64,000 nucleotides of DNA, from the NCBI RefSeq assembly GCF_006974145.1, contig NZ_CP039456.1, positions 496,001-560,000 on the forward strand, in the 5' to 3' direction. Origin of the DNA: Changchengzhania lutea (GTDB lineage: Bacteria > Bacteroidota > Bacteroidia > Flavobacteriales > Flavobacteriaceae). Both the position numbers and the translations under genes were made by a program. Of this stretch, positions 52,934 to 61,834 are shown in pieces. Under the pieces are notes generated by a model, which was given only the letters and a program-made list of their open reading frames with translations, ran no database searches and was not told the origin of the DNA. The number at the start of each line of letters is the position of its first letter. The first letter of the stretch is position 1.

Positions 52934-53629
52934 TTAAAAATGAATTTTTAATAACAGATTAGGATTTGGACAATTTTCTAAATAAAAAGCCCGATCATTC
53001 GTATTGCAAACGCCTGGGTAATCGCCGCTATAATTTTGAAGATCTTTAATAATCTGAAAGTGTAAATGTGGCGGGTAATCACCATTGATTTTCGAATCGC
53101 CTAAACTTGCCATTTTATCACCTTTTTTAAAGCGTTGCCCAATACAAATGTTTTCCAGAGACCCTAAACTCAAATGGCCATAAAGCGTATAAAAAGTAAT
53201 ATTATGAAGCGTGTGTTTCAAGATAATAGCAGGGCCATAGTCCCCAAAATTATCATTGTTTTTAAAACTATGCACTTCCCCTTCAATAGGTGTATAAATC
53301 GCTGCATTGGCTTCTAGCCACAAATCCATACCTAAATGAATATTACGAGCATCCTGTGTAGCCTTATTTTTAAAATGCGTACTTCTATTATAGATGGATC
53401 TAACTTCATTATAGCCGCCATAAGCCACCCTAGCATGGTTATTTTTGATATGACTATTGATATAATTCCCTAACTTTAAAGATGAGGAAACATCAATACG
53501 ATTAAGTTCAGCATTGTTTTTCGATAGATCTAAAGACGTATATTTTGAAAGCGGAATGGAAGCATCTAAAACGTGAAGTGGGTTTTGACCGATGCTATTA
53601 AGAAAAGTGACAAAAGAACTTGAGGACAT
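52934..53629 (-). CDS. M23-type peptidoglycan DD-metallopeptidase family protein
   Basis: 231-residue protein with the LytM/M23 zinc site: His and Asp in NIHLGMDLWLEANAAIYTP, His in YTLYGHLS, and the HxH in PPHLHFQI. No signal peptide is visible (MSSSSFVTFLNSIG), so location is uncertain; it may be exported differently or act inside the cell. This form is known beside class III aminotransferases in other bacteria but none is here. It precedes the repeat protein at 53663 by 33 bases on the opposite end. Confidence 0.85.
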   Translation of the reverse strand: MSSSSFVTFLNSIGQNPLHVLDASIPLSKYTSLDLSKNNAELNRIDVSSSLKLGNYINSHIKNNHARVAYGGYNEVRSIYNRSTHFKNKATQDARNIHLGMDLWLEANAAIYTPIEGEVHSFKNNDNFGDYGPAIILKHTLHNITFYTLYGHLSLGSLENICIGQRFKKGDKMASLGDSKINGDYPPHLHFQIIKDLQNYSGDYPGVCNTNDRAFYLENCPNPNLLLKIHF

Positions 53630-53662
53630 AATTTTGAAATGATTTCCTCAAAAATAGAAAAC

Positions 53663-55180
53663 TTACTGCATAACGACGTTACTATATTTTGCATTTACAA
53701 CAATAGTTTTATTACTGCTTGAATTGTTATTGGAAAATGAGGATAAATTCTGATTGTCGTTTTTATTAGGATGTTTCAATTTTGAACGGTCTCCCTTATA
53801 CTGCAAATTATAAGCAACTTTAGGCAACGAAATGATAGCTTCAGTATTTTGAAGAATAATATTTAAGTTGGAAAACGTATCGGCAATATGTAAAATTTTT
53901 AAATCGCCAATACTGCCGTCTATTATAGCACTTCCCATTAAATTACTTATTTCAACATCAGAAGAATTTGCATTGAGCACCAATTGTTTTACATTATTAA
54001 GGTGAACATGATCTACATATTTCAAATTCAACTCCCCTAAATTCCAATCGGTCACATAAACGGGCGAATAAGAAGCATTAATGGAAGTGGTACTTCCATT
54101 AATGCTAAGTGCTGTTAATTTAGAATGGGATAAATCGGCTTTTACATGGTCTACACTAGCCGCAAACTCCAGCTCCCCATGCCTAACATTCACCTTTAAT
54201 TTGGCGCCTTTTGGCATTTTAATAACTATGGTTTTTTTAACTTTTGAATGTAATTCCCTGTTAACCAAATGTTCAATCTTAGCGTGACGCTCTTGCATTA
54301 ACTTAGACCGTTCTTTTGAATGTTCACGATGCGCTTTAGCTACTTCTTCATGGCGTTTCATACGTTCTTTCTGTATCTCCATTCTTTTAGCCATAGCCTC
54401 TGCACGTCCTTCCTGTCCTTCCATTTGTTTTGCAAAACGTTCTCCCCAAGCTTCCATCTTTTTTCCAAAATCTTCACCCCATTGTTCTCCGAATTTCTCG
54501 CCCCATTCTTCCATTTGTTTAGCATATTTCTCACTCCATTCCTTTCCGAACTTCTCACCCCAAGCTTCCATTTTCATAGCATAATCCTTACCAAAATTCT
54601 TTTCAAAATTCTTTGACCATTTTTCTAAATACACTTCTTTATCCTTCTTATATGCTTCATAATCAAAATTGATTTTATTAATTCCTTCTGGAAGTTCTGG
54701 AAGTTCTGGTAGCTCTGGTAGCTCAGGCATCTCTGGCATGTCTGGCATCTCCGGCATTTCAAAATTAAAATGCATTTCTGGTAGATCTGCCAATTCGTAT
54801 TTCAATTCCTCTATAACGGCATGCACATCATCATTCTCACCATTTATACGAACTATATCCCATGCATTTCTAGGCCCACCCTTGGCACGAATAGATACCA
54901 GTTCTTGCGAGCCATCAACATCCACATCCCAATTTTTTAAGGCTGCTTCTAAGTCATCTTTACTTAAGCCATCACCTTCTATATAAGCTGTGACTTCTAC
55001 CGTACTTTTATTCCAAGTATCAAATACTATATTGGTGTAACTGGTATTTAAATCGATAGTCACATCTTTATTTACTTTTATTGATTGTGATACTTTATTT
55101 AATTTCTGTTGAGCATATACACTTCCCGCTATTAAAAAGCTTAAGGTGAATAGTCTCAATGTTATGATTGTTTTGTTCAT
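53663..55180 (-). CDS. exported DUF4097-like protein with MPELP and WGEKF repeats
   Basis: 505-residue protein with a signal peptide (LFTLSFLIAGSVYAQ). Residues about 30-140 and 330-450 form beta-rich DUF4097-like regions (IDLNTSYTNIVFDTWNKSTVEVTAYI; LKYVDHVHLNNVKQLVLNANSSDVEISNL). Residues 141-169 are a run of about eight MPE/LPE triplets. Residues 187-260 are four to five copies of an 11-residue repeat of the form MEAWGEKFGKE, followed by a basic coiled coil (MAKRMEIQKERMKRHEEVAKAHREHS). It lies in the operon of an ECF sigma factor, 12 bases after the anti-sigma gene, so it may sense or buffer envelope stress. I do not know a named homologue. Confidence 0.8.
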   Translation of the reverse strand: MNKTIITLRLFTLSFLIAGSVYAQQKLNKVSQSIKVNKDVTIDLNTSYTNIVFDTWNKSTVEVTAYIEGDGLSKDDLEAALKNWDVDVDGSQELVSIRAKGGPRNAWDIVRINGENDDVHAVIEELKYELADLPEMHFNFEMPEMPDMPEMPELPELPELPELPEGINKINFDYEAYKKDKEVYLEKWSKNFEKNFGKDYAMKMEAWGEKFGKEWSEKYAKQMEEWGEKFGEQWGEDFGKKMEAWGERFAKQMEGQEGRAEAMAKRMEIQKERMKRHEEVAKAHREHSKERSKLMQERHAKIEHLVNRELHSKVKKTIVIKMPKGAKLKVNVRHGELEFAASVDHVKADLSHSKLTALSINGSTTSINASYSPVYVTDWNLGELNLKYVDHVHLNNVKQLVLNANSSDVEISNLMGSAIIDGSIGDLKILHIADTFSNLNIILQNTEAIISLPKVAYNLQYKGDRSKLKHPNKNDNQNLSSFSNNNSSSNKTIVVNAKYSNVVMQ

Positions 55181-55192
55181 TTTTTGATTTTT

Positions 55193-55765
55193 TTAGATTG
55201 TTTGTGTGACTTCTTCCGCAGGTGTTGAAGTTTTTAGATCCTTTAATTGTGTTCTTAATCGATGCAACAGGTTTAAACGAAATTTTAAATTATCAATTAG
55301 CGCATTTACCGTCAACTCACTAGGTCCAGACTCGGTTAACTCTTCAGACAAACGTTTATACTCGTTATCCAATTCATTAAGTTGAGTAAGATACCCATCA
55401 ATAATGTCTTTAGTTTCCGAGGTGTATTCCATTTTAGATAATTCTAAATTGATACTTGCCAAATAATAATCCTCAACTTTTTTAAGTCCCGGAGATACAT
55501 CACCTAAGGTTTTAGTATCTACAGTTTTAGTTTCCGCAATTTGAGTGGGTGCCGCCGCGTCCTTATCAAAGAGCGTGTAAGCTCCAAAACTTAAACCTAA
55601 AAGCACCACAATACTTGCCGCAATACCAAACCATGAAAATGTTGATTTCTTTGTTTCTGGCAAAGCCTTATCTAATTTCTGAAGAAATCGGGCTTGATGA
55701 TTTTCTGGCATCGCTTCGTGGGTTACTTTGTCATTTTTAAATAACTCTCTAATGTCCTGTGCCAT
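55193..55765 (-). CDS. putative anti-sigma factor (membrane, N-terminal cytosolic domain)
   Basis: 190-residue protein. The N-terminal cytosolic part (MAQDIRELFKNDKVTHEAMPENHQARFLQKLDKALPE) matches Flavobacterial anti-sigma factors, followed by one membrane helix (FSWFGIAASIVVLLGLSFGAYTLF) and a helical periplasmic domain (YYLASINLELSKMEYTSETKDIIDGYLTQLNELDNEYKRL). It overlaps the end of the sigma factor gene by 17 bases. Expected to hold that sigma factor at the membrane; assignment by position and topology. Confidence 0.8.
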   Translation of the reverse strand: MAQDIRELFKNDKVTHEAMPENHQARFLQKLDKALPETKKSTFSWFGIAASIVVLLGLSFGAYTLFDKDAAAPTQIAETKTVDTKTLGDVSPGLKKVEDYYLASINLELSKMEYTSETKDIIDGYLTQLNELDNEYKRLSEELTESGPSELTVNALIDNLKFRLNLLHRLRTQLKDLKTSTPAEEVTQTI

Positions 55766-56300
55766 GATGTTTATGTTTTAATAATTCTTGTAATTTCACT
55801 TTACCTCTTGATAATTGCGTTCTCGATGCGACTTCTGAAATATTCAAAACTTCTGAAATTTCTTGATGATCATAGCCTTCTATCAAATACATCATTACAA
55901 CGTATTGATATTTATCGGGTAACTTGTCTATAGCCCGTTTTACATCGTTTAATGTAATGGCATCGTCTACTAACCATTTGTCCTCATTTGTAGTATCAAT
56001 TACTTTGAGGTGCACCTCATCCAATTCCACAAGTCTTTGCTTTTTAGATTTTAAGAAATCAATACTTTTATTAACAACAATACGTTTTAACCAGGCACCA
56101 AAAGTCACTTCAGCCTTATATTGATGGAGTTTTTCAAAAGCTTTTATAAAAGCTTCTTGCACCACATCTTCGGCGTCATCAGCATCTTTCAAAAACCGTT
56201 TGGCCACAATATACATCCCGTTGCAGTACTGGTTGTATAACTGCACTTGTGCCTTACGATTGTTTTGCTTACATTTTTCAATGATATCAACTTGAAACAT
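55749..56300 (-). CDS. RNA polymerase ECF-type sigma factor
   Basis: 183-residue sigma factor. Region 2 appears in QLYNQYCNGMYIVAKRFLKDADDAEDVVQEAFIKAFEKLHQY and region 4 in IDKLPDKYQYVVMMYLIEGYDHQEISEVLNISEVASRTQLSRGK. First gene of an operon with anti-sigma, repeat protein and perhaps others. The region upstream carries TGCAACA and TCGTC in ECF-like spacing (56374-56399), suggesting autoregulation. Confidence 0.93.
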   Translation of the reverse strand: MFQVDIIEKCKQNNRKAQVQLYNQYCNGMYIVAKRFLKDADDAEDVVQEAFIKAFEKLHQYKAEVTFGAWLKRIVVNKSIDFLKSKKQRLVELDEVHLKVIDTTNEDKWLVDDAITLNDVKRAIDKLPDKYQYVVMMYLIEGYDHQEISEVLNISEVASRTQLSRGKVKLQELLKHKHHGTGH

Positions 56301-56373
56301 GCTTACTATACTTTTGGTTATTCTATCAAAGCATTATTTATAATACTATTGATAAAGGTTAGTTCGTTTAAAA

Positions 56374-56399
56374 GACGACTGAAAAAACGAAGTGTTGCA
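56374..56399 (-). promoter_or_regulatory. ECF-type promoter candidate for the sigma operon
   Basis: On the minus strand, TGCAACA (56393-56399) as -35 and TCGTC (56374-56378) as -10 are separated by 14 bases. The position is about 75 bases upstream of the sigma factor start. ECF factors typically recognise an AAC-containing -35 and a CGTC-type -10. Confidence 0.4.
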
Positions 56400-56509
56400 A
56401 AAAACTATATTTTTTTGTCATGTACATAACAAAGCTAAAGAAATCTACGTTTCTATTTAATTAATTATTAGTTTTTAAAGTATCTTTATACCCTAATAAC
56501 ATCCTATTT

Positions 56510-57103
56510 ATGAACACCTTTTTGAAACGCGTTTTAATCCTTTTATCCGTAGTTGCCTTAGGCCTTTTTTTATATTCTTTTTTTGTTGAAAATATATTTT
56601 CGCAGCGTTTAAGTCCAAAAGATACTGTTAAGTTTGAGCTGAATGATTTAGAATTGAAGGTTTTTTATAACAGACCCTATAAAAAAGATCGTGAAATTTT
56701 TGGAGCGCTTGTACCATTTAATCAAGTTTGGCGTACGGGTGCCAATGAAGCCACAACTTTTGAAACGAATGAGAGTTTAATGGTAAAAGGCATGCCGTTG
56801 CCAAGGGGCAAGTATACACTTTGGACCGTACCTCGCGATAGCGCATGGACCGTTATTTTTAACTCGAAGCAATATGCATGGGGTGTAAACAATGAAATGA
56901 AACCCATGTGGGATCCTAATTACGATGTGATAAATATTGAAGTCCCTGTTAAAAAGCTTAATACCAGCGTGGAACAATTTACTGTTGGTTTCGACAATTC
57001 AACAGATAATTTATTTTTAACCATGGCTTGGGATGATGTAAAGATTGAGGTGCCTTTAAAAGAGGATATAATTCCTAAAGATCGTGACAACTCATTAAAA
57101 TAA
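56510..57103 (+). CDS. DUF2911 domain-containing membrane protein
   Basis: 197-residue protein with an N-terminal membrane anchor (VLILLSVVALGLFLYSFFV). The domain shows the family pattern ELKVFYNRPYKKDREIFGALVPFNQVWRTGANEATTFET, then PRGKYTLWTVPRDSAWTVIFNSKQYAWG. Function of DUF2911 is unknown; it is beta-rich and exported. It is divergent from the ECF sigma operon and 12 bases ahead of the meaB gene on the same strand. Confidence 0.88.
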   Translation: MNTFLKRVLILLSVVALGLFLYSFFVENIFSQRLSPKDTVKFELNDLELKVFYNRPYKKDREIFGALVPFNQVWRTGANEATTFETNESLMVKGMPLPRGKYTLWTVPRDSAWTVIFNSKQYAWGVNNEMKPMWDPNYDVINIEVPVKKLNTSVEQFTVGFDNSTDNLFLTMAWDDVKIEVPLKEDIIPKDRDNSLK

Positions 57104-57115
57104 ACAATTTCCAGA

Positions 57116-58192
57116 TTGGCTAAAAAAAAGCAAAGTGCATTGGAGGAAAAAAAAGGTGTTTCCATATCAGAAATTACTAGTCAATCTTCTATAGACCTTA
57201 TCAAATCAAAACGAAAGTTTTCGCCGTCTGAAAAACAGTTAATTGACGCTATATTAAGCCGAGATATTACAGCTTTAAGTCGTGCCATCACGCTTATTGA
57301 AAGCAGAAACCCAAAACATTTAGAAAAAGCAAACAGCATTGTCAAAGCCTGTTTACCATATGCGAATCAATCCGTAAGAATAGGCGTTACAGGAGTTCCT
57401 GGCGTTGGAAAAAGTACTTTCATTGAGGCCTTTGGAAAACACTTAACCAATCTAGGAAAACGGGTCGCTGTCTTAGCCATAGACCCAAGTAGTACTATAA
57501 CTAAAGGCAGTATTTTAGGAGATAAAACCCGAATGGAAGATCTTGTAAAGGATGAGAATGCCTTTATTAGGCCATCTGCATCAGGGGATTCTTTAGGTGG
57601 TGTGGCACGTAAAACACGCGAAACCATTACACTCTGTGAAGCTGCTGGTTTTGATGTTATTATTATCGAAACTGTGGGTGTAGGACAAAGCGAAACCACG
57701 GTGCATAGTATGGTCGATTTCTTTTTGCTATTGAAATTGGCTGGTGCTGGCGATGAACTTCAAGGTATTAAACGTGGTATTATGGAAATGGCAGATATGA
57801 TTGCCATTAATAAAGCGGACGGTGATAACTTAAAACCTGCTCAACTAGCCAAAGTAGAATTTAATAGTGCTTTGCATTTGTACCCTGAAAAACCTTCTCA
57901 GTGGCACCCTAAAGTAGTTACTTGTAGTGCCATCAATAATGAAGGCATTGATACGATCTGGAATACCATTCTAGAGTTTGTTGACTTAACAAAGGCTAAC
58001 AACCACTTTGAAGATAAACGATACGAACAAAATAAGTATTGGCTTATCCAAACGATTGAAAATCAGTTGAAGTCAAATTTTTTCAATCACTCAAAAATTA
58101 AAGACGCTTTAACTGAGCAACTTCGTCTTATTGAATCAAACATGACAACGCCCTTTGCAGCAGCAGATTATCTTCTAAATCTTTTAAAATAG
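57116..58192 (+). CDS. meaB: methylmalonyl-CoA mutase-associated GTPase MeaB
   Basis: G3E-type chaperone GTPase, 358 residues, that protects and loads adenosylcobalamin into methylmalonyl-CoA mutase. Motifs: P-loop GVTGVPGVGKSTF (about 84), IIIETVGVGQSE with the switch region, and NKADGDN for guanine specificity. The start is TTG at 57116; an in-frame stop lies directly upstream and the next starts are well inside the protein, so TTG is the best choice. The mutase genes are not in the window. Confidence 0.92.
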   Translation: MAKKKQSALEEKKGVSISEITSQSSIDLIKSKRKFSPSEKQLIDAILSRDITALSRAITLIESRNPKHLEKANSIVKACLPYANQSVRIGVTGVPGVGKSTFIEAFGKHLTNLGKRVAVLAIDPSSTITKGSILGDKTRMEDLVKDENAFIRPSASGDSLGGVARKTRETITLCEAAGFDVIIIETVGVGQSETTVHSMVDFFLLLKLAGAGDELQGIKRGIMEMADMIAINKADGDNLKPAQLAKVEFNSALHLYPEKPSQWHPKVVTCSAINNEGIDTIWNTILEFVDLTKANNHFEDKRYEQNKYWLIQTIENQLKSNFFNHSKIKDALTEQLRLIESNMTTPFAAADYLLNLLK

Positions 58193-58223
58193 TTTTTTGA
58201 ATTAAATAGAATACTAATTAAGC

Positions 58224-58796
58224 CTATTTCAGTTTAAATCTACTTTGAATATACTTATCCAATTTATAAAAACCGTAACCAGATATGCCTCCAAATAAGG
58301 CACCACAGAATATATCCAAAGGGTAGTGTGCACCCACATAAACGCGGCTATACCCCATTAACAAAGCCCAAGTTACCATCAAGTATATTAAATACTTAAA
58401 TTTATCTTTAAGAATGAGTCCAATAAAAACCGCGAGTGCCATGGAGTTGCTGGCGTGCCCAGAGAAAAAACCATGGCGCCCACCACACGATGAACGTACC
58501 AAACGCATCACCTCTGCCACACCTTCTTCGTAACAAGGTCTTAAGCGCTGAAAACCACCCTTAAAAAGATTGGTTATTTGGTCTGTAAACGAAATCATCA
58601 AGGCAATGATAACTAGTGTGAGTAAAAACATTTTTATGTTTTGTTGCTTGAAAATCAAATATCCAAGTACGGCATAAAATGGAATCCAATGCAATTTTGC
58701 TGTATAGGCTAACCAAAATGCATCCCAATACACATTTCCCAATCCATTTAAGAAAATAAATAACTGTTGATCTAGTTCGATTAGTTGGTCAATCAT
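58224..58796 (-). CDS. PAP2-type phosphatase family protein
   Basis: 190-residue membrane phosphatase with four to five helices. The three acid-phosphatase motifs are present: KGGFQRLRP (K-x6-RP), SGH in GFFSGHASN, and SRVYVGAHYPLD (SR-x5-H-x3-D). The family dephosphorylates undecaprenyl diphosphate, phosphatidate or phosphatidylglycerol phosphate; which one cannot be told. It ends an operon-like run with the small gene at 58808 and the MATE gene. Confidence 0.9.
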   Translation of the reverse strand: MIDQLIELDQQLFIFLNGLGNVYWDAFWLAYTAKLHWIPFYAVLGYLIFKQQNIKMFLLTLVIIALMISFTDQITNLFKGGFQRLRPCYEEGVAEVMRLVRSSCGGRHGFFSGHASNSMALAVFIGLILKDKFKYLIYLMVTWALLMGYSRVYVGAHYPLDIFCGALFGGISGYGFYKLDKYIQSRFKLK

Positions 58797-58807
58797 ATGG
58801 AACTCAT

Positions 58808-59035
58808 TTAATCATCATATCTAGAAACTTCACGATCGTAAAACGCTGTAGCGAGCTTGATCATATTTTCGGTTTCTGTTTCTAATTCCTTCTGATCTTC
58901 ATTATCAAAATCTTCGAACCATTCTACATTATCGTCTTCAAGATTGATGATAAATCGAGGAAATTCAGTATGAATCACAAATATTCCGTTAGGATAATCG
59001 GTATTATCACCAAGTATAAATTTAGGAAGTGCCAT
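58808..59035 (-). CDS. small conserved acidic protein
   Basis: 75-residue cytosolic protein, strongly acidic (NLEDDNVEWFEDFDNEDQKELETETENM), no known motif. I think it is a conserved Flavobacterial hypothetical because the start MALPKFILGDNTDYPNGIFVIHTEFPRFIIN looks under selection. Its ATG directly follows the MATE stop, and the PAP2 gene follows 11 bases later, so the three are probably co-transcribed. Confidence 0.75.
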   Translation of the reverse strand: MALPKFILGDNTDYPNGIFVIHTEFPRFIINLEDDNVEWFEDFDNEDQKELETETENMIKLATAFYDREVSRYDD

Positions 59036-60418
59036 TTAAATCGTTTCTTTTTTTAAAATTAGTTTTTTAGTCAAATAATTAAATCGAATATACAATAAAA
59101 TTGCCGCCGTAGTTAAACCTGCAAGTAAGCCTAACCAGATTCCGAAACTGCCCAAACTGTCTTCTTTACCAAAAAACCAACTCACTGGAAAACCAATAAG
59201 CCAATACGATATAAAGGTAATTATAGTTGGAATTTTAACATCTTGCAAGCCTCTTAGTGCGCCTAAAACAACCACTTGGATACTGTCGCTTATTTGAAAA
59301 ATGGCCGCAGCAATAAGTAATTTTGAAGCAATACTAACCACTTCGGTATTGTCAACTAAATTTTTGGCATCGTCGTAATCTACATATATTTTTGGTAACT
59401 GTTCGTGAAAAACAAAAAAGAACACAGCGAAGATAAAAGCAAATAGCGTCCCCATTAAAAATAAAGAATAGGCAATGCGGCGAAGCTCCAAATAGTTTTT
59501 TAAACCCTTTTGATTACCTACCCGAATCATGGATGCCACACTCAAACCCATAGCCACCATAAACGTCATGGATGATAGGTTTAGCGCAATTTGGTTGGCC
59601 GCTTGTGGATTTTTACCCAAAAGACCGCTCAACCAAATGGCAGCTGTAAAAATGGCAACTTCAAAAAACATTTGCATGGCACTGGGCATGCCTAAATTCA
59701 TGATCTTTTTTAACATCAATTTATCCAAAACAAAGAACTTAATATGGGTTACAAAAGCTTTTGATTTTTCTTTTCCTTTTAAAAGAAACCAAATATACCA
59801 TACCATCACAAATCTTGATATCAAAGTACCATAGGCAGCCCCAACAATGCCCAATTCTGGGAAGCCAAATTTACCAAATATGAGCACATAGTTTAAAATA
59901 ACATTTAAAACATTGGCTACAATTGTGGCATACATGGGATATCTTGTCATTGATAAACCATCGCTAAATTGCTTAAATGCTTGAAATATAATAAGTGGAA
60001 TTAATGAAAAAGCGACCAAATCCAAATACGGAATAGCGAGTTCCACAACCTCTACCGGTTGCTTCATCAAATACATTAAAGGCTTAGCAAAAAAGACCAA
60101 TAAAAATAAGAGAATACCTAGAACCGTACACAAAAACAGGCCATGTTTAAAAGCTGACTTTCCATTTTTAAAGTTTTCTTCGGAATCGGCTTCGGCAACC
60201 AAAGGAGTTATGGCAGTAGAAAACCCAATACCCAAGGACATAGCAATAAACATAAAACTGTTCCCTAATGAAACCGCGGCAAGCTCTGCAGTTCCTAATT
60301 GTCCTACCATGATATTATCTACAAAACTAACAAATGTGTGCCCTAACATGCCTAGCATAACTGGTGCAGCCAGTTGCCAATTGTATTTAAATTCTCTGGT
60401 ATAGTCTTTTAATTGCAT
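59036..60418 (-). CDS. MATE family efflux transporter
   Basis: 460-residue multidrug or metabolite exporter with twelve membrane helices. The first helices APVMLGMLGHTFVSFVDNIMVGQLGTAELAAVSLG are typical of the NorM branch, and the mirror repeat begins near residue 240 (MNLGMPSAMQMFFEVAIFTAAIWLSG). It would use sodium or proton gradient. Start at ATG 60418 (MQLKDYTREFKY); the longer frame adds eight residues. Confidence 0.93.
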   Translation of the reverse strand: MQLKDYTREFKYNWQLAAPVMLGMLGHTFVSFVDNIMVGQLGTAELAAVSLGNSFMFIAMSLGIGFSTAITPLVAEADSEENFKNGKSAFKHGLFLCTVLGILLFLLVFFAKPLMYLMKQPVEVVELAIPYLDLVAFSLIPLIIFQAFKQFSDGLSMTRYPMYATIVANVLNVILNYVLIFGKFGFPELGIVGAAYGTLISRFVMVWYIWFLLKGKEKSKAFVTHIKFFVLDKLMLKKIMNLGMPSAMQMFFEVAIFTAAIWLSGLLGKNPQAANQIALNLSSMTFMVAMGLSVASMIRVGNQKGLKNYLELRRIAYSLFLMGTLFAFIFAVFFFVFHEQLPKIYVDYDDAKNLVDNTEVVSIASKLLIAAAIFQISDSIQVVVLGALRGLQDVKIPTIITFISYWLIGFPVSWFFGKEDSLGSFGIWLGLLAGLTTAAILLYIRFNYLTKKLILKKETI

Positions 60419-60621
60419 CACACAAAAGTAAACTTTAAGCAAAGGATATGGAACTTTCTATTTAAATTTAATTTTGCGCACCCATTATAAGTTTTAGGTG
60501 TTAATAAATCCGTATAATTTATTCTTTTTCAGATATTTAAATTGTCTTGTGTTACAAAACCTTAGAAAAGAAAAAAATATCAACATCATTATAGAAACAT
60601 TTAGATTTCATTTTAAAGGGA

Positions 60622-60819
60622 ATAAAAAATTTCTTGAAACCGACTAAAGGAGGCAAGCCGTAGGGGTATTTCGCCGGTTTCATTTTGGTCTTGGGGCCAA
60701 AAACCGAAATTTTGTATTTTACCTCACCCAGAACTGCTGAAAATGGCAGTTCTGACCTCTCCCAAGGAGAGGTAAACAGGAAACCCCGACCAAGGGTCGG
60801 AGAATCTTTAGATTGAAAA
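60622..60819. repeat. 200-bp multi-hairpin repeat, copy 2
   Basis: Nearly identical to 42644-42843. Differences are confined to a segment of about 23 bases after ACCGACTA, one GC-to-GU-type change in the second hairpin (TTTTGGTC opposite GGCCAAAA), one missing C in CCGACC(C), and one G/A. It lies in the 453-base gap between the MATE gene and the PD40 gene, where I see no other feature. Confidence 0.85.
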
Positions 60820-60895
60820 TGGCATGCTTTAATATTAACATTCAATTGGGAATTAAAATTTTTGGATTTTACTAAATTGGAGTAATTATTTAATT

Positions 60896-61834
60896 ATGAA
60901 AACAAAGTTATTCCTATTAGTTCATCTCACCATATTTAGTGTTAGTGCACAACATGAAATTACGCCTGTATTTCCAAAAATCATGAAGCAATTTCCCAAT
61001 GTACGTGATTTGGCTATAGCTCCCAATGGTGACGAAATTATGTTTTCTGCACAAAGTGTTATGGGTAATCTATCTTCCATAATATCTGTTAAGAAAAAGC
61101 ATGATACTTGGCAATCACCACAAGTTGCTTCGTTTTCAGGAAAACATTTCGATTTAGAGCCCTTCTTTTCACATGATGGTTTAAAACTTTATTTTGTCTC
61201 TACCAGGCCTTTAGTAGATACCACATTAGTAGCCAAGGATTTTGATATTTGGTATGTAGAGCGCTCAGATTTAAACCAAGGTTGGTCAAAACCAAAAAAT
61301 ATGGGTCCGCCTATTAATACAGAACATGGCGAATTTTATCCATCCATCGCAAATAACGGAAACTTATATTTTACAAGGGATAATCCCACTTTAAAACGTC
61401 GGGATGATATATACATGAGTCCTTATGTTAATGGCGAATATGAAAAAGCCATCGCATTAAATGACAGTATAAACTCTGATGGTTATGAATACAACGCCTT
61501 TATAGCTCCAGACGAAAGTTATTTAATATTTGGCTGTTATAATAGGGAAGATGGATTAGGAAGCGGTGACCTTTACATTAGCTATCGTTCTAAATCTGGT
61601 TGGAGTACATCTCAAAATATGACAAAGCCGATAAATTCTGAAAAGATGGACTATTGTCCTTTTATTGATTCTAAAACACAGACCTTGTATTTCACCAGTA
61701 AAAGAGATAACACAACAACATCATTTAAAAAACCTATAGATATAGACGCATTAAAAAATGAATTTGAACGCTACGATAATGGTGCTAGTAGAATTTATAA
61801 AACTCATTTTAACTTAGATACTCTAAAGCATTAA
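60896..61834 (+). CDS. exported PD40 (WD40-like beta-propeller) protein
   Basis: 312-residue protein with a signal peptide (LFLLVHLTIFSVSAQ). Repeated propeller strands of the PD40 type are visible: IAPNGDEIMFSAQS, LEPFFSHDGLKLYFVSTRP, FYPSIANNGNLYFTRDNP, AFIAPDESYLIFGCYNR and CPFIDSKTQTLYFTSKRD. The same fold is found in TolB; here it stands alone without an OmpA domain. The stop overlaps that of the convergent nitronate monooxygenase gene by four bases. Confidence 0.88.
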   Translation: MKTKLFLLVHLTIFSVSAQHEITPVFPKIMKQFPNVRDLAIAPNGDEIMFSAQSVMGNLSSIISVKKKHDTWQSPQVASFSGKHFDLEPFFSHDGLKLYFVSTRPLVDTTLVAKDFDIWYVERSDLNQGWSKPKNMGPPINTEHGEFYPSIANNGNLYFTRDNPTLKRRDDIYMSPYVNGEYEKAIALNDSINSDGYEYNAFIAPDESYLIFGCYNREDGLGSGDLYISYRSKSGWSTSQNMTKPINSEKMDYCPFIDSKTQTLYFTSKRDNTTTSFKKPIDIDALKNEFERYDNGASRIYKTHFNLDTLKH

